Assembly: GCF_001426905.1 (NCBI RefSeq) | Contig: NZ_LMFQ01000012.1 | Span: 187,187-251,186, forward strand | Length of the DNA: 64,000 nt | DNA from: Caulobacter sp. Root1455 | GTDB taxonomy: Bacteria; Pseudomonadota; Alphaproteobacteria; Caulobacterales; Caulobacteraceae | Reading direction: 5' to 3' | Notes under the pieces: generated by a model | What the model was told of the DNA's origin: nothing | What the model saw: only the letters and a program-made list of their open reading frames with translations | Database searches by the model: none | Shown here: positions 28,017-37,150 of the stretch, in pieces | Position numbering within the stretch: the stretch's first letter is position 1 | Layout: each line of letters begins with the position of its first letter | Position numbers and translations under genes: made by a program

Positions 28017-28278
28017 GTCCGAGCTGAATCCGCCGCGACCGGACGTCGCGGACCTTGAGCGGCGCGGGCTCGCCGACAGGGCTTCGGGCGTACGGTCAAG
28101 GCTGTAAATTTCTCGCGACAGAACGCCGCAATCGCGCCTCAAAGATGAATGGCGAGCCGCCTGAAGGCGTCTTCGGGTGGGCGATCTGGCCTCTACGGAC
28201 CCGCAATTCCGGGCCTCTGGGCCAAAAGGAATCGGCTTGACGAACTGTCCACAGGCGCCTGCGACCATTGCGCCAAAT

Positions 28279-28305
28279 GAGTCGCAGACCGCTTGCGCCC
28301 GATTC
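28279..28305 (+). promoter_or_regulatory. two CcrM methylation sites (GANTC) in the ctrA promoter
   Basis: GAGTC at 28279-28283 and GATTC at 28301-28305. In C. crescentus methylation of a GANTC site in ctrA P1 delays transcription until the replication fork passes. Two sites 22 bp apart are seen here. Confidence 0.65.
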
Positions 28306-28315
28306 GCAAATCAGA

Positions 28316-28365
28316 TTAACCATTTCTTCGACGAGATCATTCACCATTAACCTGTCTTAAATTAA
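28316..28365 (+). promoter_or_regulatory. CtrA autoregulatory sites in the ctrA promoter
   Basis: TTAACC at 28316 and 28347, and TTAA at 28357 and 28362. Several CtrA half sites just before the gene match the known positive and negative autoregulation of ctrA P1/P2. Confidence 0.65.
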
Positions 28366-28449
28366 CTGTCCGGCAGAGTGCAGGACGGGTTTCACCGGCG
28401 GATTCCGCCTAGCTGTCGAATATTGCCGCCTAAGGGCGGGGAGGGCTGC

Positions 28450-29145
28450 ATGCGCGTACTGTTGATCGAGGATGACAGCGCCACCGCGCAGACCATCGAG
28501 CTGATGCTGAAGTCTGAAGGCTTCAACGTCTACACGACGGATCTTGGCGAAGAGGGCGTGGATCTGGGCAAGATCTATGACTACGACCTGATCCTGCTGG
28601 ACCTGAATCTGCCGGACATGAGCGGGCTGGACGTTCTGCGCACCCTGCGGGTGGCGAAGGTGAACACGCCGATCATGATCCTCTCGGGCAGCGCCGAGAT
28701 CGACACGAAGGTCAAGACCTTCTCGGGCGGCGCCGACGACTACATGACCAAGCCGTTCCACAAGGACGAGATGATCGCCCGCATCCACGCGGTGGTCCGT
28801 CGTTCGAAGGGTCACGCCCAGTCGGTGATCAAGACCGGCGACATCGTCGTCAACCTCGACGCCAAGACCGTCGAAGTGAACGGCAACCGCGTGCATCTGA
28901 CCGGCAAGGAATACCAGATGCTGGAGCTGCTCTCCCTGCGCAAGGGCACGACCCTGACCAAGGAGATGTTCCTCAACCACCTGTACGGCGGCATGGACGA
29001 GCCCGAGCTGAAGATCATCGACGTCTTCATCTGCAAGCTGCGCAAGAAGCTGGCGGCCTCGGCCCAGGGCAAGCACCACATTGAAACGGTCTGGGGTCGC
29101 GGCTACGTGCTGCGCGACCCGAACGAGCAGGTCGCCGCGGCCTAA
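28450..29145 (+). CDS. ctrA: cell-cycle master response regulator CtrA
   Basis: CtrA is the essential OmpR-type regulator that blocks replication initiation and drives flagellar, pilus and division genes. The 231-residue protein equals the C. crescentus length. Receiver: [20 protein letters not shown], acceptor Asp51 in [11 protein letters not shown], Lys in MTKPFHKDE. The winged-helix DNA-binding domain spans about 125-225 ([34 protein letters not shown]). The C-terminal AA (EQVAAA) is the ClpXP recognition end. Targets seen here include flagellar promoters and sciP. Confidence 0.99.
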   Translation: MRVLLIEDDSATAQTIELMLKSEGFNVYTTDLGEEGVDLGKIYDYDLILLDLNLPDMSGLDVLRTLRVAKVNTPIMILSGSAEIDTKVKTFSGGADDYMTKPFHKDEMIARIHAVVRRSKGHAQSVIKTGDIVVNLDAKTVEVNGNRVHLTGKEYQMLELLSLRKGTTLTKEMFLNHLYGGMDEPELKIIDVFICKLRKKLAASAQGKHHIETVWGRGYVLRDPNEQVAAA

Positions 29146-29172
29146 TCGCCGGCTGGAAGCCCGAAATCAGAG

Positions 29173-29206
29173 CGCCCGCCTCGAAGGAGGCGGGCGTTTT
29201 CTTTTT
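29173..29206 (+). terminator. ctrA terminator
   Basis: 10-bp stem CGCCCGCCTC / GAGGCGGGCG with a GAAG loop followed by TTTTCTTTTTT. Textbook rho-independent terminator 27 bp after ctrA. Confidence 0.92.
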
Positions 29207-29370
29207 TACGGACAAGGACTTAACCCTGTCCGTGACAAATCGCCCGAAGCACCGAATAGTCCTTGCCCGAAGGTGGCGTCATCCGCCATTTTCCGGCGCG
29301 AGGTTTGCTGGGGGGCATCCCAGCCGTGTCATTTTGAACATACGCGGCATCGCTACCAGTCGGGGGCTTG

Positions 29371-30753
29371 ATGCAGGAATTCGATCCGAGACGGCCGACC
29401 TTGCGTCTGGCCCCGAAAATCTTCACCGCGATCGCCGGTCTGGCCGCTCTTGGCCTGGGCTGGAAGCTGACCGCGCTGGACGCGCCGGTGCAGGTGGTCA
29501 GCGCGCCGCTGGACGCCGGCGCCCTGGCCGCCCTGCAGCACGCGGCCTTCGCCAGCGCCGAGGCCCAGCCCGGCTTCGAGCGTCCGGAATCGATCCCCGT
29601 CAAGGTGCGTCCAGGCGAGACCCTGGAAGGCGCGGTGCTGCGCACCGGCATCGCTCCCAATGACGCCCATCAGGTGGTGGCCGCCCTGCAAGGCGCGATC
29701 GACACCGTCAACATCAAGGCCGGCATGGCTTTCGAGGCCGCTGTCGCCGAGCGCCGCAACGGCCGCGCCGGCTCGGCCCGCCTGATCGGCCTGTCGATGC
29801 GCACCAGCCCATCCTCGACCCTGACCGTCTCGCGCACCTTCGACGGCGCGATGAAGCTGCGCGAGCTCGAGGAAAAGGTCACCGACGAGACCAAGGTCGC
29901 CTGCGGCGAGATGAAGGGGTCGTTCTACGAGAGCGTGGCCGACGTGGGCGGCACCCCGGCGGTGATCAGCCAGGCGGCCAAGCTGTTCTCGCACAAGATC
30001 GACTTCTCGCGCGACATCCACGAGGGCGACAAGTTCTGCCTGGTGTTCGGCCGCAAGGTCACCGAGAGCGGCCGCACGGTCGAGGCCGGCGACCTGGAAT
30101 ACGCCGAGGTCAAGGGCCAGAAGTTCTACGCCTTCGAACGGCCGGGCGAGGACGGCAAGCCGCAGTTCTTCGACGAGCTGGGCAAGAACATCAAAGGCTT
30201 CCTGCTGCGCACGCCGGTCGACGGCGCCCGCATCACCTCCACGTTCGGCATGCGCAAGCACCCGGTGCTAGGCTACACCCGCGGCCACAAGGGCGTCGAC
30301 TTCGGGGCCGGCACCGGCACCCCGATCCTGGCGGCCGGCGACGGCGTGGTGCTGGAGGCCCGCCGCTGGAGCGGCTACGGCAACTGGCTGCGCATCCGCC
30401 ATTCGGGCCAGTGGGACACCGGCTACGGCCACATCTCGCGCTACGCCAAGGGCATCAAGCCGGGCGTGCGCGTGCGCCAGGGCCAGGTGGTGGCCTATGT
30501 CGGCTCCACGGGCCTGGCGACCGGCCCGCACCTGCACTACGAGGTCTGGCTGAACGGTCAGCGGGTCAACCCGATCGGCGCCAAGGTGCCCCAGGGCACG
30601 ATCCTGGCCGGCGGCGAGCTGTCGCGCTTCAAGGCCCAGCGCAACCACATCGACCAGATGCTGGCCGCCGGCGGCGACGCGCCGGCCGATCCGTCGGCGC
30701 CGAAGATGGCGCTGGCCTCGCTGGACAAGGGCAAAGGCCCGACGCTGCGGTAG
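29371..30753 (+). CDS. M23-family peptidoglycan endopeptidase
   Basis: A 460-residue envelope protein: N-terminal membrane anchor (IFTAIAGLAALGLGWKL, about 13-30), an OapA/LysM-like segment (IPVKVRPGETLEGAVLRTGI, about 75-130), and a C-terminal M23 peptidase domain with the zinc motifs GHKGVDFGAG and TGPHLHYEVW. It likely cleaves peptide crosslinks during growth or division. The ATG at 29371 was chosen; a TTG one codon earlier is possible. It follows ctrA in the same direction but behind a strong terminator. Confidence 0.93.
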   Translation: MQEFDPRRPTLRLAPKIFTAIAGLAALGLGWKLTALDAPVQVVSAPLDAGALAALQHAAFASAEAQPGFERPESIPVKVRPGETLEGAVLRTGIAPNDAHQVVAALQGAIDTVNIKAGMAFEAAVAERRNGRAGSARLIGLSMRTSPSSTLTVSRTFDGAMKLRELEEKVTDETKVACGEMKGSFYESVADVGGTPAVISQAAKLFSHKIDFSRDIHEGDKFCLVFGRKVTESGRTVEAGDLEYAEVKGQKFYAFERPGEDGKPQFFDELGKNIKGFLLRTPVDGARITSTFGMRKHPVLGYTRGHKGVDFGAGTGTPILAAGDGVVLEARRWSGYGNWLRIRHSGQWDTGYGHISRYAKGIKPGVRVRQGQVVAYVGSTGLATGPHLHYEVWLNGQRVNPIGAKVPQGTILAGGELSRFKAQRNHIDQMLAAGGDAPADPSAPKMALASLDKGKGPTLR

Positions 30754-30755
30754 CG

Positions 30756-31133
30756 CTACTGAAGGACGCGCGTCCAATAACCTTCGGGGCCTTGCTGGAG
30801 CAGCGTGAAATCATGCCGCCCCCTGTCGCCCGCCACGGCCAACGTGTGGCGATATCGCCGCCCGTCGGCGTCCGAGGCCAGGACGGCGTAGAAGCGTCCC
30901 CGGTTCGGCACGCCGTAGATGTTGGCCTCGCCGAAGCGTCCCTCGAAGCCGCCGCGCAGGATTTCCTTCTTGATCGTCACCGCCGCTTCGTCGCGGTTGG
31001 CCAGGAAGAGGTCGATGGCGGCCTTGTCGTCCGACGGGATGCGGCCAAGAGTTCGGGCAAGACGCGGCCAGGCAAGGCGCGTGATCAGTGCGACGGCCAA
31101 TAGGATCGACAGAGCGAGATAGGCGTAGATCAT
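30756..31133 (-). CDS. small membrane-anchored hypothetical protein
   Basis: A 125-residue protein with an N-terminal helix ([20 protein letters not shown]) and a soluble remainder ([40 protein letters not shown]). I do not recognise the family. The ATG at 31133 was chosen because it places the helix at the N-terminus; a longer frame adds unlikely residues. It is convergent with the M23 peptidase gene, with only 2 bp between stops. Confidence 0.75.
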   Translation of the reverse strand: MIYAYLALSILLAVALITRLAWPRLARTLGRIPSDDKAAIDLFLANRDEAAVTIKKEILRGGFEGRFGEANIYGVPNRGRFYAVLASDADGRRYRHTLAVAGDRGRHDFTLLQQGPEGYWTRVLQ

Positions 31134-31307
31134 TTCGGCAGCATAGGGCGCAGCTTCACGACGCCAAGTGGTCGAGCCCGATATGAGTTCCTCCTTGCCC
31201 GAACGAAGGCTGGACGGCACAAGGGCGGCCTTCGTCGGACCCGGTCTTCCGGGTGGCTCGTCCGGGCGCCTATCCCTCGGAAACTCCAGAGACCGCGCTC
31301 AAACACC

Positions 31308-32810
31308 ATGACCTTCCTGACCACCCTACGTCGCGAGTGGCTGGGCCAGCCGCGCGCCGACCTGTTGTCGGGCACGGTCGTGGCCCTGGCCCTGATCCCC
31401 GAGGCCCTGGCCTTCTCGTTCATCGCGGGCGTGGACCCGGCCGTGGGCCTGTACGCCTCGTTCGTGATCGCCATGACCATCGCCGTGGTCGGCGGCCGGC
31501 CGGCGATGATCTCGGCCGCCACGGGGGCGATGTCGCTGCTGATGGGCGGCCTGGTGCGCGACCACGGGATCGAGTTCCTGTTCGCCGCTAGCCTGCTGAC
31601 CGGCCTGATCCAGGTGGCGATCGGCGTGCTGCGCCTGGGCCGCTACGTGCGGTTCGTGTCGAAGTCGGTGATGAGCGGCTTCGTCAATTCGCTGGGCATC
31701 CTGATCTTCCTGGCCCAGACGCCGCAGCTGCTGCACGGCAACTGGCAGACCTTCGCCATGGTCGGAGCGGGCCTTGCGGTCATCTATCTGTTTCCGCGTC
31801 TGACCAAGGCAGTGCCCTCGCCCCTCGTGGCCATCCTGGCGCTCAGCGCCGTGGCGATCGCCTTCCACGTCGACGTCCGCACCGTCGGCGACATGGGCAA
31901 GCTGCCGACCACCCTGCCGGTGTTCCACCTCCCCGCCGTGCCCCTGACCTGGGAGACTCTGAGGCTCATCGCCCCGGTTTCGCTGACCCTGGCCTTCGTC
32001 GGCCTGTTGGAGAGCCTGCTGACCGCCAACCTGCTGGACGACATCACCGACACCCCGTCGGACAAGGACCGCGAGACGCGCGGCCAGGGGATCGCCAACA
32101 TCGTCTCGCCTCTGCTGGGCGGGATGGCCGGCTGCGCGATGATCGGCCAATCGATGATCAACGTCACCTCCGGCGGACGCGGGCGGTTGTCGACCTTCTG
32201 GGCCGGCCTGTTCCTGCTGATTCTGATCCTGGTGCTGCGCGACTGGGTGGCCCGGATCCCGATGGCCGCCCTGGTGGCGGTGATGATCATGGTGTCGATC
32301 AAGACCTTTGACTGGGGTTCGGTGACGAACATCCGCTCGACCCCCGCGCAGTCCACGATCGTCATGTTGGCCGTCACCCTGACCGTGCTGGCCACCCACG
32401 ACCTGTCCAAGGGCGTCGTTCTGGGCGTGGTGCTCAGCGTGATCTTCTTCGCCCGCAAGGTCGGCAAGGTGCTAGCCGTGCGCGAGATCGACGCCGGCCC
32501 ATCCTCAGAGGAAGAAGGGGCGGTGCGACGCTATGTGGTCACTGGCCAGATCTTCTTCGTCTCGGCCGACCTGTTCGCCGCCGCGTTCGAATTTCACGGC
32601 AAGCCGCGCCGGGTCGAGATCGACCTGACAGGCGCCCACCTCTGGGACCTGACCGCCGTCGCGGCGGTCGACAAGGTCGTGTTCCGCTACCGCCGCCAGG
32701 GCGCCGAGGTAGAGGTCATCGGCATGAACCAGGCCGCCGCCACCCTGGTCGAGCGGGTGGGCCGCCACGACAAGACCCACCTGCCGGAGGGCGCGGGGCA
32801 CTCGGCCTGA
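31308..32810 (+). CDS. SulP-family inorganic anion transporter
   Basis: A 500-residue inner-membrane transporter: SulP core of about 10-12 helices ([60 protein letters not shown]) and a C-terminal STAS domain (about 400-490, [37 protein letters not shown]). Members carry sulfate, bicarbonate or other anions; the substrate cannot be told from sequence alone. It stands as a single gene. Confidence 0.93.
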   Translation: MTFLTTLRREWLGQPRADLLSGTVVALALIPEALAFSFIAGVDPAVGLYASFVIAMTIAVVGGRPAMISAATGAMSLLMGGLVRDHGIEFLFAASLLTGLIQVAIGVLRLGRYVRFVSKSVMSGFVNSLGILIFLAQTPQLLHGNWQTFAMVGAGLAVIYLFPRLTKAVPSPLVAILALSAVAIAFHVDVRTVGDMGKLPTTLPVFHLPAVPLTWETLRLIAPVSLTLAFVGLLESLLTANLLDDITDTPSDKDRETRGQGIANIVSPLLGGMAGCAMIGQSMINVTSGGRGRLSTFWAGLFLLILILVLRDWVARIPMAALVAVMIMVSIKTFDWGSVTNIRSTPAQSTIVMLAVTLTVLATHDLSKGVVLGVVLSVIFFARKVGKVLAVREIDAGPSSEEEGAVRRYVVTGQIFFVSADLFAAAFEFHGKPRRVEIDLTGAHLWDLTAVAAVDKVVFRYRRQGAEVEVIGMNQAAATLVERVGRHDKTHLPEGAGHSA

Positions 32811-32847
32811 GCTTGACCATCGCCGTCGCCCGTCCCATCCCTGGGCG

Positions 32848-33963
32848 ATGAAAGCGCTGCCCGCCCTCAAGCCCGATTCCGACGAGATGCTGCACCTCGA
32901 CGCCCTGCGCATCGTCGGGGCGCTGATGATCGTGGTCTTCCACTTCAACCGTTACATCAACCTGGATGGGCGCTGGCAGGTGGCGGACGACATGATCAAG
33001 GGCTTCAGCCTGATCGTGGACCTGTTCTTCCTGATCTCCGGCTACGTCATGGCCGCGATCTACACCGGCCGGCTGACCGGCTGGGACAAGTACGGGACCT
33101 TCCTGAAGAAGCGGGTGGCCCGGCTGGGGCCGCTGCACTGGGCGACCATGCTGGTGTTCGTCGGCGTCTGGGCGGCCGGGGTGATGGGCTGGGGCGGCGA
33201 CGTCGATCCCAAGCGCTACGACCTGTCGTGCATCGCCCCGAACGTGCTGTTCGTCCACGCCTGGCGCGTCTGCCACGCCCAGACCTGGAACTTCGTCAGC
33301 TGGGCGATCAGCGCCGAGATGGGGATGTACTTGGCCCTGCCGCTGCTGTTCTGGATCACCGGGCGCGGGCGGGTCGTCACGGCCCTGGTCGCGGTCGCCA
33401 GCTTCGTGATCCTGCTGCTGAACCCGGACGGCCAGATGCCCTTCCACCAGTGGACCTGGAACTTCGGGGTGCTGCGCGCCGTGCCGGGCTTCCTGCTGGG
33501 CATGCTGGCCTTCCAGCTGCGCGCGCCGCTGGGCCGGCTGCCGTTCGCGCGGGTCTGGATGTGGGGTCTGCTGGCGGTCTTCCTGGTCGCCTCGACCTTC
33601 CGGATCGAGCGGACCCTGCTGCTGCTGATCGTCTACGCCCTGGGCCTGGCCGGGGTCGCCGCCGACGCGGCCGGTTCGCAAGGCGGGGTCAGCCGCCGCC
33701 TGGCGCCGTGGGCCCAGCTGAGCTTCAGCCTCTATCTGCTGCATCCCATCGCCCTGAAGATGGGGATCAACTGGGTCGGCGTGGCCCGCCTGCACCTGAA
33801 CGGCGATGCCCTGCGGCTGTGGGTGCTGCTCTGGGTGCTGGCGCTGATCCCGGCGGCCTATCTGTCGCTGGTGCTGTTCGAGCGGCCGGCGCGGGACTGG
33901 ATCTCGGGGTTGGGCGCGAAGAAAACCCTCTCCCAGAGGGAGAGGGAGGGGCCCGCCGCGTAG
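32848..33963 (+). CDS. acyltransferase 3 family membrane protein
   Basis: A 371-residue integral membrane O-acyltransferase of the type that modifies polysaccharides or lipids. It starts with the family signature LDALRIVGALMIVVFHFNRY and has about ten helices. The last 13 residues (KTLSQREREGPAA) and the stop are encoded by the arm of an intergenic repeat (33922-34096), so the original C-terminus seems replaced or extended. The core fold is complete by then. Confidence 0.9.
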   Translation: MKALPALKPDSDEMLHLDALRIVGALMIVVFHFNRYINLDGRWQVADDMIKGFSLIVDLFFLISGYVMAAIYTGRLTGWDKYGTFLKKRVARLGPLHWATMLVFVGVWAAGVMGWGGDVDPKRYDLSCIAPNVLFVHAWRVCHAQTWNFVSWAISAEMGMYLALPLLFWITGRGRVVTALVAVASFVILLLNPDGQMPFHQWTWNFGVLRAVPGFLLGMLAFQLRAPLGRLPFARVWMWGLLAVFLVASTFRIERTLLLLIVYALGLAGVAADAAGSQGGVSRRLAPWAQLSFSLYLLHPIALKMGINWVGVARLHLNGDALRLWVLLWVLALIPAAYLSLVLFERPARDWISGLGAKKTLSQREREGPAA

Positions 33964-34096
33964 TCGGGGGAGGGTGAGGGGTTACACCCTCACCGATTTC
34001 ACACGGGCGCTCTGCCGGCACGCCGTCGAACGCAGAACCCCCTCACCCTCCCAAGCTTCGCTCGGGCCCCTCCCTCTCGCCACGGGAGAGGGTTTC
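33922..34096. repeat. palindromic intergenic repeat, family A, copy 1
   Basis: A ~175-bp element with end arms AAAACCCTCTCCC ... GGGAGAGGGTTT and inner arms GGGAGGGTGAGGGG / CCCCCTCACCCTCCC. It overlaps the acyltransferase stop and ends at the HAD gene stop. A second copy, reversed, is at 37151-37323. Confidence 0.85.
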
Positions 34097-34808
34097 AGCT
34101 CAGGCTGTCCACCCACGCCGGCAACTCCCCGATCGACCCCAGCTCCACATACCGCCCGTGGTCCTTGGGCGCGGTCGCCGCCTCGTGGGCCCAGACCAGC
34201 GGGTAGGGGATCAGGGCCGCCCAGGCGCCGGCCTCCAGGGCCGGGATGATGTCGGACTTCACCGAATTGCCGGCCATCACCGCCCGCTCCGGTCCCGAGC
34301 CGTGGCGGGCGAAGACCCGGCGATAGGTGTCGGCGTCCTTTTCCGAGACGATTTCGACGGCGGCGAACAGGTCGCCCAGGCCCGAGGCGGCCAGCTTCTG
34401 CTCCTGGTGCAGCAGGTCGCCCTTGGTGATCAGCACCAGGCGATAGCGTTCCGACAGCGTGGCCAAAGCCTTTTCGACGCCGGGCAGCGGCTCGACCGGC
34501 TCGGTCAGCATCTCGCGGCCGGCCGCCAGGATCTGGCGGATCACCCCGATGCTGACCTGGCTGTCGGTCAGGTCCATCGCCGTCTCGATCATCGACAGGG
34601 TGAAGCCCTTGGCCCCGTAGCCGTAGAGCCGCAGGTTGCGCTTCTCGGTCTCGGCCAGCTTGGCGTCGATCTGTTCGGCGTCGCCATAGGGCGCCAGCAG
34701 CTCGACGAACCGCTTGTGGGTCAGGCGGAAGATGGTCTCGTTGTGCCAAAGGGTGTCGTCGGCGTCGACACCAACGGTGGTGACGGGGCCGACAGTGGTG
34801 ACGGGCAT
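34095..34808 (-). CDS. HAD-superfamily hydrolase
   Basis: A 237-residue phosphatase-like protein. HAD motif I is VGVDADDTLWHNE, motif II is LVLITKGD, and motif III/IV is around VIMAGNSVKSD (MAGNSVKSDIIPALEAGAWA). The DxD in motif I (DADD) indicates a phosphohydrolase. Substrate unknown. The N-terminus holds a near-duplicate VTTVGPVTTVG. It is convergent with the acyltransferase gene. Confidence 0.88.
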   Translation of the reverse strand: MPVTTVGPVTTVGVDADDTLWHNETIFRLTHKRFVELLAPYGDAEQIDAKLAETEKRNLRLYGYGAKGFTLSMIETAMDLTDSQVSIGVIRQILAAGREMLTEPVEPLPGVEKALATLSERYRLVLITKGDLLHQEQKLAASGLGDLFAAVEIVSEKDADTYRRVFARHGSGPERAVMAGNSVKSDIIPALEAGAWAALIPYPLVWAHEAATAPKDHGRYVELGSIGELPAWVDSLS

Positions 34809-34879
34809 GAAAGGCTCTCCGGTCTCGGCCGGGTGATACGCCGCGTCGCGGCCCTAGGCAAAGGCTCGAGGGAAGGCGC

Positions 34880-35059
34880 TCAGTCCTTCTTGCCGCCTTC
34901 GCTCTGCTCCTCGTCTTCGGTGTCGGTTCGGAACGTGCGCTCCTCGAGCTTGAGGCGCTCCTCCTCGAACCGGTTGGTCAGGTGGAGCATCTGCTCGGTC
35001 AGGTTCGCCGAAACGGTCGTGGCCGGTTCTTCGGCGGGATCATCAAAGGAATTGGACAT
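34880..35059 (-). CDS. 59-residue charged coiled-coil protein
   Basis: A short frame: MSNSFDDPAEEPATTVSANL, then a Glu/Lys/Arg-rich helix (NRFEEERLKLEERTFRT) and an acidic tail ending EGGKKD. It lacks a membrane segment and is predicted largely helical/coiled. It does not match NepR motifs. A GGAAC-N16-CGTT promoter stands 49 bp upstream, so it is probably a stress-induced gene. Function unknown. Confidence 0.6.
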   Translation of the reverse strand: MSNSFDDPAEEPATTVSANLTEQMLHLTNRFEEERLKLEERTFRTDTEDEEQSEGGKKD

Positions 35060-35107
35060 TCAAAGGTACAGGCACAGTTGGAAAGCGCCCCCTCCCCACA
35101 CCGTCCT

Positions 35108-35132
35108 AACGGCGTCGGCTTCCCGACGTTCC
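35108..35132 (-). promoter_or_regulatory. candidate SigT (EcfG) promoter
   Basis: On the minus strand GGAAC (35132-35128), 16 bases, CGTT (35111-35108), upstream of the 59-residue protein gene. Confidence 0.6.
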
Positions 35133-35158
35133 TAAGGCCAAGATAGGTTTTTGCGGGC

Positions 35159-35284
35159 CTAGAAGCTTTGCGCGACGAAGATCGCCGCGGCGACCGACGC
35201 GGTGACCACAAGCAGGACGCGCAGGCTCGTCTCGGCCAGGCCGGGCCAGCGGGCGGCGGCGATGCGGGCGGCGCGGGTGCTCAT
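35159..35284 (-). CDS. 41-residue single-pass membrane protein
   Basis: MSTRAARIAAARWPGLAETS followed by one helix (LRVLLVVTASVAAAIFVA) and QSF. The basic N-terminus suggests N-in orientation. A consensus ribosome site AAAGGAG lies just upstream of the ATG, and a hairpin (35298-35321) directly precedes that site. No family recognised. Confidence 0.55.
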   Translation of the reverse strand: MSTRAARIAAARWPGLAETSLRVLLVVTASVAAAIFVAQSF

Positions 35285-35297
35285 GGGATCGACTCCT

Positions 35298-35321
35298 TTG
35301 AAGCTTGACCATGAGCTTCAA
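35298..35321 (-). promoter_or_regulatory. leader hairpin next to the ribosome site of the 41-residue protein
   Basis: Perfect 8-bp arms TTGAAGCT / AGCTTCAA with an 8-base spacer; on the transcript the second arm touches the AGGAG ribosome site. It could control translation or be a DNA operator. Confidence 0.35.
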
Positions 35322-35404
35322 GGAATTAACGCGCCGCCGACGCCGATGGATGCGGCCCTGCGACAAGTTGTTCCAGCCGGGGCGCCGAAGAGACTAAGCG
35401 CCCC

Positions 35405-35701
35405 TCAGGCCCAGGAGGGCGGCGCGGGCTGCGAGGGCCTGGACGGCGGCGGCCGCACGCTGGCGCAGGCCGGATGGGCCTTGTAGACGCGCTTCAGCGA
35501 GGCGGGGAACCGGTGCAGGGCGGCGGCGGGGCGGATGGGCCGGGCCGAGAGGTCGCCGCCGCAGTTGGGGCAGACCCCGGAGAATCGCGTCTCCACGCAG
35601 TCGGCGCAGAAGGTGCATTCGAAGGTGCAGATCCGCGCGTCCGGGCTGTCGGGCGGCAGGTCGCGATCGCAGCACTCGCAATTGGGGCGCAGTTCGAGCA
35701 T
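35405..35701 (-). CDS. DUF1272 Cys-rich small protein
   Basis: A 98-residue protein starting MLELRPNCECCDRDLPPDSP with the paired CxxC motifs CTFECTFCADC and CPNCGGDL, the DUF1272 zinc-ribbon-like signature. The Pro/Ala-rich C-terminal third is not part of the domain. DUF1272 is common and uncharacterised. It is divergent from carA. Confidence 0.88.
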   Translation of the reverse strand: MLELRPNCECCDRDLPPDSPDARICTFECTFCADCVETRFSGVCPNCGGDLSARPIRPAAALHRFPASLKRVYKAHPACASVRPPPSRPSQPAPPSWA

Positions 35702-35793
35702 GGGCCGTCCTCCCGTGTTCTAATGCTTATTGTGGCGCTTAACCCTTCCAGCATAAGGGCTCCGGGGCTTCCCGCGCGAGGGGACTCTTTCAC

Positions 35794-35835
35794 CGATCAC
35801 GGGAATGTGGGCGGGCGCCCCGACTCCCGTGATCG
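35794..35835. promoter_or_regulatory. inverted repeat upstream of the carA promoter
   Basis: CGATCACGGGA / TCCCGTGATCG, perfect 11-bp arms around a 20-base spacer, ending 6 bp before the putative -35. A good candidate operator for pyrimidine/arginine control of carA. Confidence 0.5.
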
Positions 35836-35841
35836 AAGGGG

Positions 35842-35870
35842 TTGACCCCCCACCTTTAGACCCCTAGACA
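35842..35870 (+). promoter_or_regulatory. carA promoter, sigma-73 type
   Basis: TTGACCC-N14-CCTAGACA fits the Caulobacter housekeeping form TTGACGS-N10-14-GCTANAWC. Confidence 0.55.
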
Positions 35871-35918
35871 CGCCGCCGTTTGCGCGGCGGGTGGGGGTTA
35901 CTCCCAGCCCGCCTTTTT
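35871..35918 (+). terminator. attenuator-like leader of carA with two exclusive hairpins
   Basis: Hairpin 1: CGCCGC (35871-35876) with GCGGCG (35884-35889). Hairpin 2: GGCGGG (35886-35891) with CCCGCC (35908-35913), an inner GGG/CCC extension, then TTTTT (35914-35918), a standard terminator. The two share 35886-35889, so only one can form. It lies between the promoter and carA, with no upstream gene on this strand to terminate. Confidence 0.5.
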
Positions 35919-35970
35919 GCGACAATGATCGGCCTATTCCGGCCCCGCGTTTCTGGAGGCGCTTTCCGAG

Positions 35971-37137
35971 ATGTCCCAAGACCTTCTCCCCGGCGTCACT
36001 GGTGTTCTGGCCCTGGCCGACGGCACGATCCTGCAAGGCGTCGGCTGCGGCGCGGTCGGCGACGCGGTCGGCGAGGTGTGCTTCAACACCGCCATGACCG
36101 GCTACCAGGAGATCCTGACCGATCCCTCCTACATGGCCCAGATCGTCGCCTTCACCTTCCCGCACGTGGGCAATGTCGGCACGAACGTCGAGGACCTGGA
36201 GCAGATGGCCGGCGGCGCCGAGACGGCCGCCCGCGGCGCGATCTTCCGCGACGCCCCGACCGACCAGGCCAACTGGCGCGCCGACAGTGACTTCGACGGC
36301 TGGATGAAGCGTCGCAACATGATCGGCCTGGCCGGCGTCGACACCCGCGCCCTCACCCGCAAGATCCGCGAGACCGGTATGCCGCACGGCGTGATCGCCC
36401 ACTCGCCGGAGGGCAAGTTCGACCTCGACGCCCTGGTCGCCAAGGCCAAGGCCTGGGCCGGGCTGGAAGGCCTGGACCTGGCCAAGGACGCTTCGACCAC
36501 CCAGACCTTCACCTGGGACGAGGGCCTGTGGTCGTGGCCGGAAGGCTACGCAAAGCTGGACAAGCCCAAGTACGAGGTCGTGGTCCTGGACTACGGCGTC
36601 AAGCGCAACATCCTGCGCGCCTTGGCCCATGTCGGCGCCCGCGCCACGGTGGTGCCGGCCAACACCTCGGCCGAGGACATCCTGGCCCGCAATCCTGACG
36701 GCGTGCTGCTGTCCAACGGCCCGGGCGATCCGGCCGCGACCGGCGAATACGCGGTGCCCGAAATCCAGAAACTGGTCGCCAGCGGCAAGCCGGTGTTCGG
36801 CATCTGCCTGGGACACCAGATGCTGGCCCTGGCGGTGGGCGCCAAGACCGTGAAGATGGAGCAGGGGCACCATGGGGCCAACCACCCCGTGAAGGACCTG
36901 ACGACCGGCAAGGTCGAGATCGTCTCGATGAACCACGGCTTCACCGTCGACAGCGCTTCGCTGCCGAAAGCGGTCACCGAGACCCACGTCTCGCTGTTCG
37001 ACGGCACCAACGCCGGCATCGCCCTGACCGACAAGCCGGTGTTCAGCGTCCAGCACCACCCGGAGGCTTCGCCCGGGCCGACGGACAGCCTGTACCTGTT
37101 CGAGCGCTTCGCCGGCCTGATGGACGCGGCGAAGTAG
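35971..37137 (+). CDS. carA: carbamoyl-phosphate synthase small subunit
   Basis: CarA hydrolyses glutamine and feeds ammonia to CarB for carbamoyl phosphate, used in pyrimidine and arginine synthesis. The 388-residue protein has the CPSase small-chain domain ([18 protein letters not shown] region, [20 protein letters not shown]) and a class I amidotransferase domain with catalytic Cys in [12 protein letters not shown] and His/Glu in [10 protein letters not shown]. carB is not in the window. Upstream lie an operator-like repeat, promoter and attenuator-like leader. Confidence 0.98.
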   Translation: MSQDLLPGVTGVLALADGTILQGVGCGAVGDAVGEVCFNTAMTGYQEILTDPSYMAQIVAFTFPHVGNVGTNVEDLEQMAGGAETAARGAIFRDAPTDQANWRADSDFDGWMKRRNMIGLAGVDTRALTRKIRETGMPHGVIAHSPEGKFDLDALVAKAKAWAGLEGLDLAKDASTTQTFTWDEGLWSWPEGYAKLDKPKYEVVVLDYGVKRNILRALAHVGARATVVPANTSAEDILARNPDGVLLSNGPGDPAATGEYAVPEIQKLVASGKPVFGICLGHQMLALAVGAKTVKMEQGHHGANHPVKDLTTGKVEIVSMNHGFTVDSASLPKAVTETHVSLFDGTNAGIALTDKPVFSVQHHPEASPGPTDSLYLFERFAGLMDAAK

Positions 37138-37150
37138 GACGTCTCTTCTC

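Larger units (their letters stand above)
28017..28449. other. ctrA upstream region
   Basis: A 433-bp non-coding stretch. The right half holds the ctrA control elements given separately (GANTC sites and TTAA sites). In the left half I see no frame, terminator or dyad worth calling. Confidence 0.6.

Noticed and set aside
28055..28240. 61-residue frame upstream of ctrA
   Set aside because: No ribosome site, no domain, and it lies in the known non-coding control region.
34880..35059. Idea that the 59-residue SigT-type gene is NepR
   Set aside because: It lacks the conserved helix motifs of NepR and the phyR/sigT neighbours are absent.
35360..35376. GGAAC upstream of the 41-residue membrane protein as a SigT promoter
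   Set aside because: The -35 matches but no CGTT occurs at 16 or 17 bases, so it was not called.
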